Shown here one piece after another: positions 47,276-59,165 of a DNA stretch of 64,000 nucleotides. The number at the start of each line of letters is the position of its first letter. Position 1 is the stretch's first letter. The DNA is taken from positions 1-64,000 of the forward strand of contig JAWPHD010010994.1 of NCBI GenBank assembly GCA_037043455.1, written 5' to 3'. A program made the position numbers and the translations under genes. The notes under the pieces are model-generated. The model was not told the origin of the DNA, did not search any database, and was given only the letters and a program-made list of their open reading frames with translations. Source of the stretch: Cyrtodaria siliqua. Taxonomy: Eukaryota > Mollusca > Bivalvia > Adapedonta > Hiatellidae.

Positions 47276-47764
47276 AGGGCCAGACGTACTATAACATACC
47301 ATTTATAAAATTTAATGTCGATATAATCTCGGTAGAATACATATTTTCAATAGTTTGTATTCTTAACGTAAAACATGCCATTCAATGCATTTCTTTGAAA
47401 TTATCGTGCAATCCACAGCAATAAAACACGAAGACTTTTTTTTTTTTCGGATATAGTGTTTATGTGGATTTTCGTTTGTTCAGTTCACTCGAACATCATA
47501 TGAAACGTGCATATGAAACGCGCGATTTCAATTTGTTGAATTTAGTTGATCTGCTCATGAATATTGATCAGATGAAAGGTCGATCTGACGTGACCTCTAA
47601 AGGCATTTTTTTCAGATCCTATAGCAGAGAGTATCAAAGCGTAATTATGATATGATTTTAATGAAATTGTAAATATGTATGCCGAACTGACCGTTTGTTT
47701 TGTTTGATATCAAAATCTAAAGAAATACATGTGCATGTTCACTGAAAATTACGTTTTTTCGTTG

Positions 47765-47970
47765 GCCAAAAATGCCTATGGGGGTTTAAACCAGGTTCTG
47801 GTGCGCACCAATACTCACTATTACCCTATTTCATCCAGATAAAACGGGATAGTTTGCATGAGAATATCTGTAAATTCTAAACAAACAAATTTGCATTAAT
47901 ATATTAATTATAAACACAAACAATATGTATATGTAAAAATGTATATGTAAAACTTTATACTGTATTGCTT
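47765..47970 (-). mobile_element. Naiad 3'-tail fragment, diverged, next to the ABHD15-like gene
   Basis: GGGGGTTTAAACCAGGTTCT, then GATAAAACGGGATAG and ACAAACAAATTTGCATTAAT. It ends just 3' of the ABHD15-like stop codon, so it may lie in that gene's 3' UTR. Confidence 0.7.
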
Positions 47971-47981
47971 TTAACAATGTG

Positions 47982-49166
47982 TTAAATCGTTGATCGTACA
48001 GGGCTTTTACCATACTTAATAGTATGTCCTTTGTTGGTAAATTCTAACACTGAGTCTATATAATCCATACATAACTTATCTGCCCATGAAATATCGCACG
48101 GAGTATCTAAGAATCCAGAGTGACCGCCCTTGTTTGTCGCCACCATAAGGAAGTGGGGGTAGTACTTACACAAGTCATATGGAATTTTAAGGTTGGAATA
48201 AAATGGATCGTCTAAACTATTAATAAACATAAGCGGCACTGAAATCTCGTCCACATCTCGTAAAGGATGATTTTTCTCCCAGAATTCGTCTATATTTGTA
48301 AAGCCATATAACTTTGAGAACACAATTTCGTCAAATTTGCTGAATGACCAAGCCTTGAGCATTGCATTTATGTCAACATGTTTAGAAAGTGCCGCTGCGT
48401 GGGAACCTATTATACACTTCAATTTTATTAAATACAATATGTCATACAAACATTGCATTTGTTTAGAAAACCTTTCAGTGTAATCAAAACAAGCAGAAAT
48501 ACACACACCAGCACAAATATTTGCTGACGACCCAAATTCCCCTAAATAAGACAACAATAATGAACAACCCGTTCCATATGCGGCTATTGTAATTAATGCT
48601 TTTGGGTAGCGCCCGTGGATATATTTCACAACTTGTCTGAGATCGTTTGGGTCTCCATTGCTCAAAATCTTTGGCGTTGTTAACACGGAATTTCCAAATC
48701 CTCTCTGGTTAAAAACAACAGGTTTATAGCCCTTGTGTGCAGCCAAACTGCATATTTTAGAAGCACTTAAAGCATTTGCCGTGAGGCCGGGTAACACTAT
48801 CAGCACTGTACATCGTTTTCGTTTATGTATTGAAACATTAACAACCCAATCCAACGCAACTACACCTCTGTCTTTCATTTGAAGATATTCTCTGTCGAAC
48901 TCAATGTTGGATGACGAAACAATATACGGAAGTAAAGTTTGTACATGCGCATAGCGTAACCACCATGGCGGATCGAATTTCCGGTTCATTAGACGACAAC
49001 GTTTGAGCAAATGCGATGCTAAAGCGGAATCTTTGAAGTATAGTTTTGGAATAGAAGACGATGATTTAACCAACGATTTTAGGTAAATAATGACACTAAA
49101 TATCACTGTTCCGAAAATTGCCATTATAAACGGAAGTGTCATCATTGTATACAGCGCAAGGATCAT
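47982..49166 (-). CDS. ABHD15: ABHD15-like alpha/beta-hydrolase fold protein
   Basis: Complete 394-codon single-exon frame. A hydrophobic segment at residues 10-30 looks like a signal anchor, as in the membrane-bound ABHD1/2/3/15 group. The core begins WWLRYAHVQTLLP (69-80). VLPGLTANAL (124-133) is the oxyanion-loop region, and NQRGFGNSVLTTP (153-165) and GDPNDLRQVVKYI (171-183) are group signatures. The nucleophile elbow reads AYGTGCSLLLSYLG (196-209): where catalytic relatives have G-x-S-x-G, this has A-Y-G-T-G, so the Ser is Gly198. The acid (DDP, 319-321) and His349 (GGHSGF) are present. PLRDVDEISVP also fits ABHD15, whose mammalian member acts in adipocyte insulin and lipolysis signalling and, as I recall, is also atypical at this site. 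The ATG at 49166 gives the full anchor. A non-catalytic role is inferred. Confidence 0.85.
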   Translation of the reverse strand: MILALYTMMTLPFIMAIFGTVIFSVIIYLKSLVKSSSSIPKLYFKDSALASHLLKRCRLMNRKFDPPWWLRYAHVQTLLPYIVSSSNIEFDREYLQMKDRGVVALDWVVNVSIHKRKRCTVLIVLPGLTANALSASKICSLAAHKGYKPVVFNQRGFGNSVLTTPKILSNGDPNDLRQVVKYIHGRYPKALITIAAYGTGCSLLLSYLGEFGSSANICAGVCISACFDYTERFSKQMQCLYDILYLIKLKCIIGSHAAALSKHVDINAMLKAWSFSKFDEIVFSKLYGFTNIDEFWEKNHPLRDVDEISVPLMFINSLDDPFYSNLKIPYDLCKYYPHFLMVATNKGGHSGFLDTPCDISWADKLCMDYIDSVLEFTNKGHTIKYGKSPVRSTI

Positions 49167-49169
49167 GGT

Positions 49170-50516
49170 AGGGCCACCAGACTCTGAACCTTCAAACTAA
49201 ACAATATCAAAGACAATCGTGTATAAAAGTACGGTAATACCACATGTTAGCGTATCACAATAACTCTAACAATCGAATACATAGTATACTTGCAAACTAC
49301 GCAGCTGTTTGTAAAACAATGCACACTCCGCAATTGAATCCATAACCATCCATTTAAATGTTCTCTCGATATGTCCGTACATGTGAACAGGTAGAATACA
49401 CGAAATCACTTCGGTAAATAACCATTATGTTCTTGTTTTGTATCTTCGTAAAATGCTTCTTCTTTCGTTTTTTTTATATCCGTACCAGAGCTTTGTCCTA
49501 ATCCGATGGTTTAATTATGACTGACAAACCTACGATAACATGTGGAATATATACCGACGATCCTAACATACATCCTTCGATTGCATCTGCTTCTTTCCTC
49601 CTTCACTTTCTATATTTCTGTTCGATGATTAGTATCATAAAATACATTTGCATGATACAATCTGACATTATATGATGATATGCTTCGATCAGTGTACGTT
49701 TTGTTGGAGGAAAAAACGTTAGTCTCCATATTCCCTGACAAAATGACTATGAGGCAGTTATTTACTGCTGTATGGTAAAATGTATATCATTCCGTATCAT
49801 TTGGTGTCACTCGTCATCTTATTCTTAACGACTTTATCCACACTAATGATTGTTTTTAGTTTGTTCCGATAAACATCGATGTCACTCTATATTAACACTA
49901 TTACGTTTGACGTCATTTTGTCCCTTGGATGTGGTGTCTGTCAGTTCAAAAAGGGCTTTACTACTTCTTTCGCAGTTATTATTCCAGCTTCGATAGTGGC
50001 TTTGCTCGTTTCCCATAACAGAATTGGATCTGCAAAATAAGATTTAACATCAGATAATGTGCACAAAATTATTGAATAATACATATAGTTTCATTGTGGA
50101 TAAAATAATACATAATTATTCAGTTTAAAAAATATAACTCACCGTGTGTAGGTTTACGAATTCGTGTATTTTATCAATTTTGCCTTTCACTAGTTTACAT
50201 AGAAATTGTATTACCTGCCTTACACATATCAATACTATTTCTGAAACCTTCAACAACAGTTCCCTATTCAATTAAATATGATACAGGCTGTTTATGTTCT
50301 TCGTATTTGTATACGGTATTAACGCGTTATCGGATCATTATCATAATAACTCAGCGAGGCACGTCTTTTATGATATCATTATAAAATTTGATTTATCATT
50401 AAGTCTACGGCGATTTATTTATCATATCCTCTGCAGCTTTTCACGTGACCATGTGCCCAATGGCCATAAGCTGTTACATAACTAATTATTGCGCCTGATG
50501 TTAACTCTTAAGTCAA
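49170..50516. other. No supported gene; upstream flank of the ABHD15-like gene
   Basis: Should contain its promoter (minus strand), but no clear TATA box or CpG-rich block is visible. Any 5'-UTR exon cannot be placed by eye. Confidence 0.4.
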
Positions 50517-50730
50517 TGCGTAGCGGTGTGGTATAGTGGTAGAGCGTTGGATCCATGATCGAAACGTCGTTGGTTCGATCCCCGCCATTGCCAATACGTT
50601 GTGTCCCCGAGCATGACACTTTATCTGCATTTGCTTAGTACTGGTTCTACCCAGGAAGACCTCGAGAGTGATTCATATTAGTTCATAGAGCTTTCGTTAC
50701 AATCGATGCAAAATTAATAAGTTTAAACTA
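50517..50730 (+). mobile_element. tRNA-derived SINE, copy 3
   Basis: The tRNA-like head (50523-50590) has an A box in TGGTATAGTGGTAGAGC (50529-50545) and a B box GGTTCGATCC (50572-50581). The body has GCTTAGTACTGGTTCTACCC (50632-50651) and GAGAGTGATTCATATTAG; the tail is ATCGATGCAAAATTAATAAG. This is the best-preserved head of the three copies, but the anticodon stem is mispaired. Confidence 0.85.
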
Positions 50731-51550
50731 ATGCGTAGCATATTGTCGCTTTCCGTGTTATCGCAGATATATGTTTTTTTCAAATGATTCAAGTTTTCAT
50801 GATATGATGAATTGAGAACGGGATGAAATAGTTGAATGTAGAATAAAGGGTGTCTTACATGCCTTTAACAGCTTAGGGCATGCATCGGGCAAATAGAGAC
50901 AGTAGTAGCAGTATGTTTTTTCTCAATGTATAGGAGAGTATATATATATAAACAATGATACATACTCAATTACATACAACTAATAATTATAGAACAAACA
51001 TATATAGTGAACAAATCAACATATTTACATAATACATGTAACAATCATATTTACAACAATTTAAAATATATTTTGAACCTGCTTTCTTGCAAAAGCTTAT
51101 CTAAGAAGGAGAACTGGGATTTATAGTTAGCAGAAATTGATAGCATTGTAATTATAATGGCTCAGCATTTATAACAGTATAGCATTTTTATTAATATTGT
51201 ATGACCATATGATAATATAATCGTGTTTTGTTGATATCACAGGTGACTTATAGGCCCGTAGAGCCTGGTGTATTAATCGTTTGATTATATATAGATAGAT
51301 AGCTTCATTTCCAAATTATAATAGGCTTAAAAGCCCGTGAGGATACATCATACAATTGCATAAAGCAGGGCAACAGTGTAGGTATTACAAACAAAACTTG
51401 TCCAACTATAAATATGCATTTTATCTTAAGTGAGCTAATACAATGAGAATGCGTATATATAACACTTCCTTACATAATCAATTACAATTCGTCACAATAT
51501 TAAGATGATTACTGAAAAAGAATAGCATGTTCTTGATACCCATTATACTC
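50731..51550. other. No supported gene; AT-rich intergenic DNA
   Basis: A short TA-rich run near 50938-50950. No coding frame. Confidence 0.4.
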
Positions 51551-51554
51551 AAAA

Positions 51555-52115
51555 TAGTAGATTAAAAATCGAAAAGGAAATGTAACATCCAAGGACCAAA
51601 GTCAACCAAAAGCACGCATAGAAACAAACAACAATTTTAAAGATGACTAAAATGCAAGACACGACATCTCAAACATAAACGGGTTGACAATAGGGCTATC
51701 GCTGGAACGAGTAGTAGCAAAAAGGGCCGATGGCGGTTTAAACTAGGTGCACGAAACCTCACTCAGCCTGTTGTCATCCCAATAAAACGGTTCTGTGTAA
51801 ATAAAGATATTCCCGTCAGGTTATATCCTCTAACAAACAATACAGCATTAATAGGCAATATAACACAAACATGATCATGTATATATGCATATAAAAACAA
51901 AAGCCTAGAAATCCAAAATGCAAGTACTAAATGACTTGGCAGAAACCAGGTCATCAAGAAAACGACCTATTAAGGGTACTACAAGAAAGGTTTAAGACAA
52001 ACATCAAACGCTACCGTCCTTTGAGACGTCATTGTAGGGTCCACAATCTGTCCTGTCATCGCGCAATCAATGTGGAAAGCAAAGTGACGAACTGTAAATG
52101 AGCACCAATAATCAT
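51555..52115 (-). mobile_element. Naiad 3' tail and UTR, diverged
   Basis: ATCGAAAAGGAAATGTAAC, ACGGGTTGACAATAGGGCTA, AGCATTAATAGGCAATATAA, ending near GTGACGAACTGTAAATGAG. Confidence 0.8.
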
Positions 52116-52137
52116 GCAGTCATTTAGGTCACAAACT

Positions 52138-52445
52138 ACATACACGTCGAACAGGAAATGTAGCATTCACAGCACACAGAAAAATCGCAGGCAAACTTTG
52201 AAGCAAAATGTGTGCCACCACAAACACAAAAGGGTTGGCAATAGAGGTACCGTCTTGGAATATTCAGTGGCAAAAAGGCTGCTGGGGTTTTAGACCAGGT
52301 TCTAGCGTGCCATTAACCTCACTGTTTACCCTATATAATCCCAATAAAACAAGATATTGTAAATATAAAATATTCCCACCAGGCTATTATCCTCCAACAA
52401 AGTAGGCAGTAATATAATAAGCAATATAAGACTAACTCACAGATA
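52138..52445 (-). mobile_element. Naiad 3'-tail fragment, second in tandem
   Basis: Same orientation as, and directly next to, 51555-52115: GTCGAACAGGAAATGTAGC, AAAGGGTTGGCAATAGAGGT, GCTGGGGTTTTAGACCAGGT. Confidence 0.8.
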
Positions 52446-52535
52446 TTAAATGATTATATAAAAGTCTAACAAAGCAAGGACTGAATTTAGACGATTTATT
52501 GGAAAGGCCACACACAGCTGACACAATATATAAAT

Positions 52536-52635
52536 ATTGTATCCCAGTGAGGGTGACAGTGGATATTGGCAACCTGATGAAAATAATTTCAACCAAGGCG
52601 AAGCATATCCAATGCCACCCTCACTGGGATGCAAT
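52536..52635. mobile_element. 100-bp fold-back with 31-bp arms
   Basis: ATTGTATCCCAGTGAGGGTG at 52536-52555 and CACCCTCACTGGGATGCAAT at 52616-52635 are inverted. The arms extend to TGGATAT/ATATCCA with about 3 mismatches in 31 bp. The inner loop is about 38 nt. Confidence 0.8.
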
Positions 52636-52639
52636 AATT

Positions 52640-53430
52640 TTTTTATTATACCGAACAAAAAAGTTTTGATTAAAATTTAAATATATCAGGGGGAAAAAAT
52701 CCCAATCATTTTATTTTTAAATTTATATTTTTATGCCATTTTAACAATATAAACAACTTCGAAATTGTCACGAATCTGCTCGCCATACTTGTTTATTGTC
52801 GGTTGGTAAACCAAACGTCTTACGATTGACATAACTTCAACCGTATTTTAATAAGCGTCCACCGATTTCCAATTGCGCAAAGCGTGTCATAAGAAGAAAA
52901 ACCCAAAACCTATTTTTATACTTCCCATGACGTCACAATCGTGTGATAGTAAAACGTGTTTACCGGTAAACAGTGCAAATTGCTTCACGCTAATGTTATG
53001 GGCAATTTATACAGGAGTGTAAAGGTGAGGTATAATAATTTCCACATGCAATACATAGATCTAGTTCTGATCTGCCAATTAAATTATATCCGCCAGAGGT
53101 TCAAGCCAATTAAAAATACATGAAATATTTACATCTCATAATCACCTCATCAATACAATAGTGCACATGTCCAATGTTTGTTGGAACTTGACCATACCTG
53201 TCACGTCTCACACATTGGGCGTGAGACACTCTCACACGTATACATTTTACGTTCTCACGCATTCTGAAAAGTTGACCAAAATGTTTTTGTCTGCGATTGT
53301 TTAATTAAAATGTAGTATATTTTATACCATAAACCATAATTTCAATCTCTATATGTCCTTTTTAACCCACATTAATTTGTCTATTATAACAACTGTATTG
53401 CAAGCGAATCATTATATCATCGATATACTT
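52640..53430. other. No supported gene; AT-rich intergenic DNA
   Basis: CACATTGGGCGTGAGACAC and CTCTCACACGT near 53213-53240 form a weak local inverted motif. Nothing coding. Confidence 0.4.
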
Positions 53431-53790
53431 CATTTATATTGAAGTAGAAGATAACGTTCGTGTGTCTCCTCATGTTTGCATGGAGATTAAATGTCATCTA
53501 ATGATTGTTTATTAATGAACTACACCTCATCAATACCTAAACAATGGTATGCAGTTCGACGTTGAGCGTAAATAAAGTTTGAAGATCCCTCTATCACTTT
53601 TGAGGTTCCTGCTTTAGCTGCAATGTGTACAGTTGTAAGACAAATGTGTATTTGTTCCGTGTTCATTTATATTGAAGTAAAAGATAACGTTCGTGTATCT
53701 CCTCATGTTTGCATGGAGATTAAATGTCATCTAATGATTGTTTATTAATGAACTACACCTCATCAATACCTAAACAATGGTATGCACGCC
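53431..53790. repeat. Direct repeat of about 125 bp, 233 bp apart
   Basis: CATTTATATTGAAGTAGAAG through AATACCTAAACAATGGTATG occurs at 53431-53555 and 53664-53788, with only about two substitutions. Confidence 0.9.
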
Positions 53791-53904
53791 ATTCTGTTCG
53801 ACCTCGACGTTGTTATTCCTATTTGCAACCATACTTATTTATTACAAGTTGATACGGCGTTTTATACTTAGTCTAGTAATTTAAGAATTTAATCATACTA
53901 ACTG

Positions 53905-54183
53905 AATACGTGGTCCCGCCTTATTTCCATTAAGCAATGGGAAGGCTTATATTAGCAGGATTTTATAACGGATATTTCGACAATAAAACACATTTTAAAA
54001 AACATTACGGAGAAAATACGATAACCTGATTTAAATTTAGTCTCTAAGGTTTTAATTTAACGATATGCAAACTTTTTCAGCCGAAATGATGGTTTTATTT
54101 CATACCCCAGCAAACCCCGTTTTCGCTTCTTGGAGAAAGGGTTGTATGGGGTATGGAAGTTAATACTCGGACCACGTAATGTA
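53905..54183 (-). mobile_element. MITE family M3, copy 2
   Basis: Reverse complement of 34970-35250: ACGTGGTCCCGCCTTATTTC at one end, ATACTCGGACCACGTAATG at the other. The internal CATACCCC...GGGGTATGG pair is kept. Confidence 0.8.
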
Positions 54184-54790
54184 ATATCGTGACACTTTAA
54201 GTTTTTAATAATGACTCGTGGGACGAATTAATGTCGTTTGTTAACTATTTACAAAAACAGTATGAACCCTGAAGAATATTGTTGTAAAATGACACATTTT
54301 GTATTGTGGGAAATGCATTATTTAAGTCAACAATATACATGCATTAAACAAATAGTTTCCATATGTATCCATGATGATTATAACGATTAAATTCAAACAA
54401 ATGCATGGTGTTTGAACAAGGAAAATGGGGATGGGCGTGTTATTGCTTTTTATAAAGGCTATATCACAACCATTGCAATAAATAACGAACCTAGAGTTAA
54501 TAGAAGAAGAATTTGAATAGGTGGTGGGGTTAAAATGAATGTACACGCTTTTAATAAAACACGAACCTAATGATAATAGAAGAGGAATTTGAAGAGGTGG
54601 TTTGGTTAAAAGGTATGTATACGTTTTTGGTTAAATCGTATTTTAGTATTTTCAATAGGCAGCAAGCATTTATAGAATTATATCATGTATGTTCATGTTT
54701 TTTTCTTTGGCAATGTAAATATGTACGTTTAGTTATTTTCCATACAATAACATATTGGTACAATTTTACAGACATCGTCTGTATCTTCGT
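54184..54790. other. No supported gene
   Basis: A short diverged duplication (AATAGAAGAAGAATTTGAAT near 54498 and AATAGAAGAGGAATTTGAAG near 54576) is the only structure noticed. Confidence 0.4.
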
Positions 54791-54794
54791 AACA

Positions 54795-55255
54795 TCAGAT
54801 ACGTCATCAAGATACCGGGAGGTGTCATTAAAGGCTTCAATAACATCTGCCTGGGTATCTGGTGAACGTAGATATAAAAATCGAACAGGAAAAGCAGCAT
54901 TCACGGACGACAGTCAACCACAAACACACACAGAAGCAAAGAACAAATTTAAATACAAAAGGCCGCTGCGGGTTAAACCCAGGTTCTATGGTGCATCAAA
55001 CCTCACACTTACCCTACTGTCATCCCAATAAAACGGGTCAGTGTAAATAAAAAAATCCCCGCCATGAACTATTCGCTAACCAACGAGGGCAGCATTAATA
55101 GACAATATAAGTCAAACACAAAGATGCTCGTATATATATAAATACAACAATACGATAGCCTAGAAAGCCACAAAAAAGATAAGTAGACGTCACCATAGGG
55201 TCCCACAGTCTGTCTTCTCATCGCACAAACAGGAAAACATAGTGGCGAATTTTAA
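54795..55255 (-). mobile_element. Naiad fragment (palm scrap plus tail)
   Basis: 54795-54865 encodes the RT palm near YLDD in reverse (TCAAGATACCGGGAGGTGTC). It is joined directly to the tail (54868-55255). Confidence 0.8.
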
Positions 55256-55260
55256 AAGGG

Positions 55261-55299
55261 TAAAAAAGAGTACGATAATGCACCTTTGGAAACGGCCGA
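55261..55299 (+). repeat. Repeat H fragment between Naiad tails
   Basis: AAAAAAGAGTACGATAATGC and CTTTGGAAACGGCCGAGC, cut off and joined to GGAAAGATCGGACAGGG. Confidence 0.7.
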
Positions 55300-55301
55300 G
55301 C

Positions 55302-55985
55302 AGGAAAGATCGGACAGGGAAAGTAGCATTCAAGGAGGACAGTCAACTTATTTATTAACAATTCCCCATTTTATTGGAAAGACAATAGGTTAAGGGTGAG
55401 ATTTGGTGCACCCTAGAATCTGGTAAACACTAAGCGGCCTTTTTTTCACTGATCTTTACAAACCTATAGACCCGTTTGTGTTTGTGATGTCACATGCCTT
55501 GCTTTTTATTAACAATTTAATTTCAGTGTTTTTTTGATTGACAGTGTTCTGTGAAAGCTACATGTCCTGTTCGACTTTTGTACCTGCCTAAGATTTTTCG
55601 AAGTTTATGGTTAGCGTAACATTATAACAGTAAGTTGAGAAACATAAACCCAATAAGATATTACTCCGGGAACATCGGCCTCTAAGTAGAGATAATTAAC
55701 ATTATCCAAATTGAAATCATCTCTTTTATTATAAATGTTGCTTATTATTTCTCGATTGTCAATCGAATTTCAATCGAGAGATGGACATTTAGGGGAAAAG
55801 CGTCATTAATTTTCGCTTTGTCAAGCTGAAGTTTTTTATGATATATATTATTTACCGTAGTAGAAAACAAAAGATTGTCAATGTTTAAAATGTCATTCAA
55901 ATACCGAGAGTTGTTATTAAAGGCTTCAATAACATCTGCCTGAGTATCTGTTGAAATACTCAATATGAAATCTCTTTAATAGCAA
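55302..55985. mobile_element. Naiad fragments in mixed orientation
   Basis: 55302-55345 is a minus tail end. 55352-55590 is a plus tail (GGTGCACCCTAGAATCTGGT). 55595-55985 is a minus RT palm/thumb scrap (YLNDILNIDN, DTQADVIEAF). This kind of complex is reported for PLE insertions. Confidence 0.75.
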
Positions 55986-56464
55986 TACACACAATAATGG
56001 TATAGCAGTCACGTACATGATGCCATGAAGCATTGCGAAGAAACATACAAACAATAAAGTCAAGGTACAAACGACATAATTATATATGTTGCGAAAACTC
56101 ATTATAATAGTGAGAAAAATGGTCCTATATAAATCACAGCACCCAACCGCAATGGCACCGTAGATCCGCACTGTACCACAAATAAAGAGCAGATTAACTA
56201 TACAACGAAAACGAACACAACAGAGTGTACATAACCTCGCTATTATTCTGTCTTCAGCGCTAAAATAGACACGACAGTGTAAATAAGAGTACATCCAATC
56301 GAAAGGAAATCTATAACAATAAAGTTCAATAACATTAATTATTAACTCAGTTTTTACATCAGTTATTAAAAGTATATACACACACGGAAACTCAGGTTTC
56401 TTCGTTTCGCTTAATAAACTGATAAAGACGGTGCAAGTCGGTGTGAGAGATGTTGCGTCTAACC

Positions 56465-56619
56465 GTTATGCGGTACGAGTATTAACTTGCATACCCCATC
56501 ATACCCCTCCTCGCATTTTTGCAGTAAAACATGTTTTTTATTGTCGAAATATCCGTTATTAAATCCTGCTAATATAAGCTCTCCCATCGCGTAATGGATT
56601 AATGCGGGACTACGTAATG
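56465..56619 (+). mobile_element. MITE family M3, copy 3, internally deleted
   Basis: GAGTATTAACTTGCATACCCC...AATCCTGCTAATATAAGCTC...GGGACTACGTAATG matches copy 1 with about 125 bp missing. Confidence 0.75.
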
Positions 56620-57714
56620 ATAACGTGTCATAACATAAAACAAAACGAAGACTGCTATTGTGTGCTCTTGTATGTGCTCGTTGCTTCCAGGGATCCCTTT
56701 TCAGTATTCATTGATATGTAAAGGCACTCACCTATTATTATACTTTATAAAACGGACACTCCAATCTTGATTTTTAAGCTCATGGTAAGTTTTTCTATAT
56801 AACGTTCATTTTTGCAAATCATTATAAGTCAAAGCAAATTGTTATTACATATAACTTATAATCAAATTGAACAAATACTATATTGAAGCTGAGGTGGAAT
56901 AAAAAAAGACACATTTAAAACTCCATATTTATTACTTCTCATATTAACTATATGTCAACAGGTTTAAAAGTCATAATGATACTAAATTAACAAGTCGAAG
57001 TGCTAATTTTAATATTCAATAACTACTTCAAGAATCATTTAAATCCTTTAAAATTATTTGTGTTCAATAAAATAATGATAATTCAATCAAATTCTAGAAA
57101 TATATTAGTAAACTGAATGTATTTTCTTAACAAACACTATGTAACTATGTACATGTGGCAACAAAAAGAAAACATACGCCATAGTGGTGTTATAAATGAC
57201 GTCAAAATGAGTTTGCAATTAATAATATTATACCTGCAGTTCCCCAAACTAAATCCATTATCGGTTACGATAAAAGCATTGAACATGCATGCACTAAGTG
57301 CGTATTTCATAAACAATATCCGTGTGTTTGTTAAGCTTTACTGGCGGTAGAATACATCCAAAAATGTAAGATGTTGATTACAAAAATACTACGAAGTTTC
57401 GCAGGTCGAGTGAAATGTAGATTTATTCTAGTATGATTTAATCAATGTCGAAAATGGCGTTTGATTGGCGTTTGCCATACATAAAGGTAATTGCAAAACG
57501 TTCGAGATTAGTTATTTGCTTAGAGAGCATATGTTAAACAAGTAGCTCTGTGTATCCAATTATCTCCATGGAACTTTTCATACCAACTTTATTTTATTTT
57601 AAAATGAGAGAAGTTTGTTTAATTAATTTACAGGTGGCAAATGTTGTTTGTTTTGAATACTGTTTGAGTACATATTGTCATGGCTATGTTCATCGAACTA
57701 TAATGTTGGTACTT
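56620..57714. other. No supported gene; AT-rich intergenic DNA
   Basis: A 77-codon frame at 57117-57350 is unrecognised and compositionally plain. Confidence 0.4.
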
Positions 57715-57717
57715 AAG

Positions 57718-58310
57718 GAAATATAAAACGATCGGACAGGGAAAGTAGCATTCAAGCAGGACAGTCAACCACAAAACACAGAAACAAATACGCAAACAGA
57801 CAAACAAGGAGGCAAAAGTAATACATGCAAACGACATAGCAAACACAAAAGGGTTGAAAATACGGTCAGTGGCAAAGTAGGCCACTGGGGGTTTAAACCA
57901 GTTCTAGAGTGCACCAAACCTCACACCTACCCTACTGTCATCCCATTAAAACAGGACAGTGTAAATAAAGAAATCCCCGCCATGATCTAATCTCTAACCA
58001 ATAAGGCAGCATCAATAGGCAATATAAGTAAAACACAAATATGCTCGTGTAAATATAATACAAAAAAACAATAGCATAGAAAGCCACAACGAAGGTATTC
58101 ATTGACTTTGCAGAAGCCAGAGCAACAAGAGAATAAACCATTAAGGGCACGACAAGAAATATCATAGACAAAAATCGAACGCCACCGTCCCAATGGGGTT
58201 TAGATAGGCGTCATCATAGGGTCCACAGCCTGTCCGGTCATCGTATAAAGAGGAAAGCATAGTGGCTAACTGTAAAAGGGTCCACCACCAAGCATGCAGT
58301 ACGTTGCTTA
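57718..58310 (-). mobile_element. Naiad 3' tail, UTR and RT end
   Basis: ATCGGACAGGGAAAGTAGC, AAAGGGTTGAAAATACGGTC (internal deletion), GGGGGTTTAAACCAGTTCTA, ending TCCACCACCAAGCATGCAGT, the RT C-terminus. Close in sequence to copy C. Confidence 0.85.
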
Positions 58311-58314
58311 AGTT

Positions 58315-59045
58315 CTATATTGTTGCTTAAGTTTAAAAAAATTAAGTTACATAAAATATATATATATACAAATGCGTTATATCAAACATAGGATTTACAT
58401 TAAACTTCTTTATTAACCCAGTCATTTTGTTGTGTCTTAACTTTGATTTTGATACGCACATATACATGTTAATAATGTGGCTCATTCGATTAAGGTTGTG
58501 GTACAGTGCGAACCTACGACTGTGTTAAATTCATTATAATATTGTGTAACCATAATAATTGTATACATTTGAGAATAAAATAGTGTTTAAATTACTCTAC
58601 GATGACAATAAGTTTCGGTGCTGTGGTGTACAGTACTGACTCTACCCAGGAAAAGTGGGTGACTGCCTACGCCACAAAAAGATCGACCGTCATGTATAAC
58701 CTTACATGTGTAAAATGACGTAACACACCATACAAACAAACAAATCAGATTAAAAAAACTTTAACATATTGGTAGCAGTTCATTAATAAGATTGTACGTA
58801 TAACGGATCAGTATATATATTGTTTTGAGCTCGGTATAGTCTAATTTAAACAGAATAAGCATTATAACACAATGTTTATGACAGTCCCGGTATAACGGAG
58901 GTTTGTCTGTGGACGTTAATTATCTAGTTAAACTGCTACCGAAATTGGTCAGAGCCACTAAATGTGGTATAATATAAAATCAATACACATGTCGTTTAGG
59001 TACATCATATTCACACTTGACTAATATTAATAAAGTCGCCATCCA
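58315..59045. other. No gene; possible SINE scrap
   Basis: GTACTGACTCTACCCAGGAA near 58633-58652 resembles the SINE body string seen at 3621, 17477 and 50635, but no head or tail is attached. Confidence 0.35.
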
Positions 59046-59049
59046 CAGA

Positions 59050-59165
59050 ACAGTCAAAGACAAGCACGCATTAAAGAAAACTACAAGGAAGAGTTAAATC
59101 AACGTTTGCGTCGCCACTAACAAAACAGTTGACAATATGGACCGCTTTGGAACGGTCAGTGGATA
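59050..59165 (-). mobile_element. Naiad 3'-tail fragment, strongly diverged
   Basis: AACAGTTGACAATATGGACC and CTTTGGAACGGTCAGTGG match the central tail. Confidence 0.6.

Noticed and set aside
55926..56381. 151-codon minus-strand frame as a membrane protein
   Set aside because: Its C-terminal end is a wrong-frame reading of the Naiad RT; the hydrophobic rest is AT-rich chance sequence.
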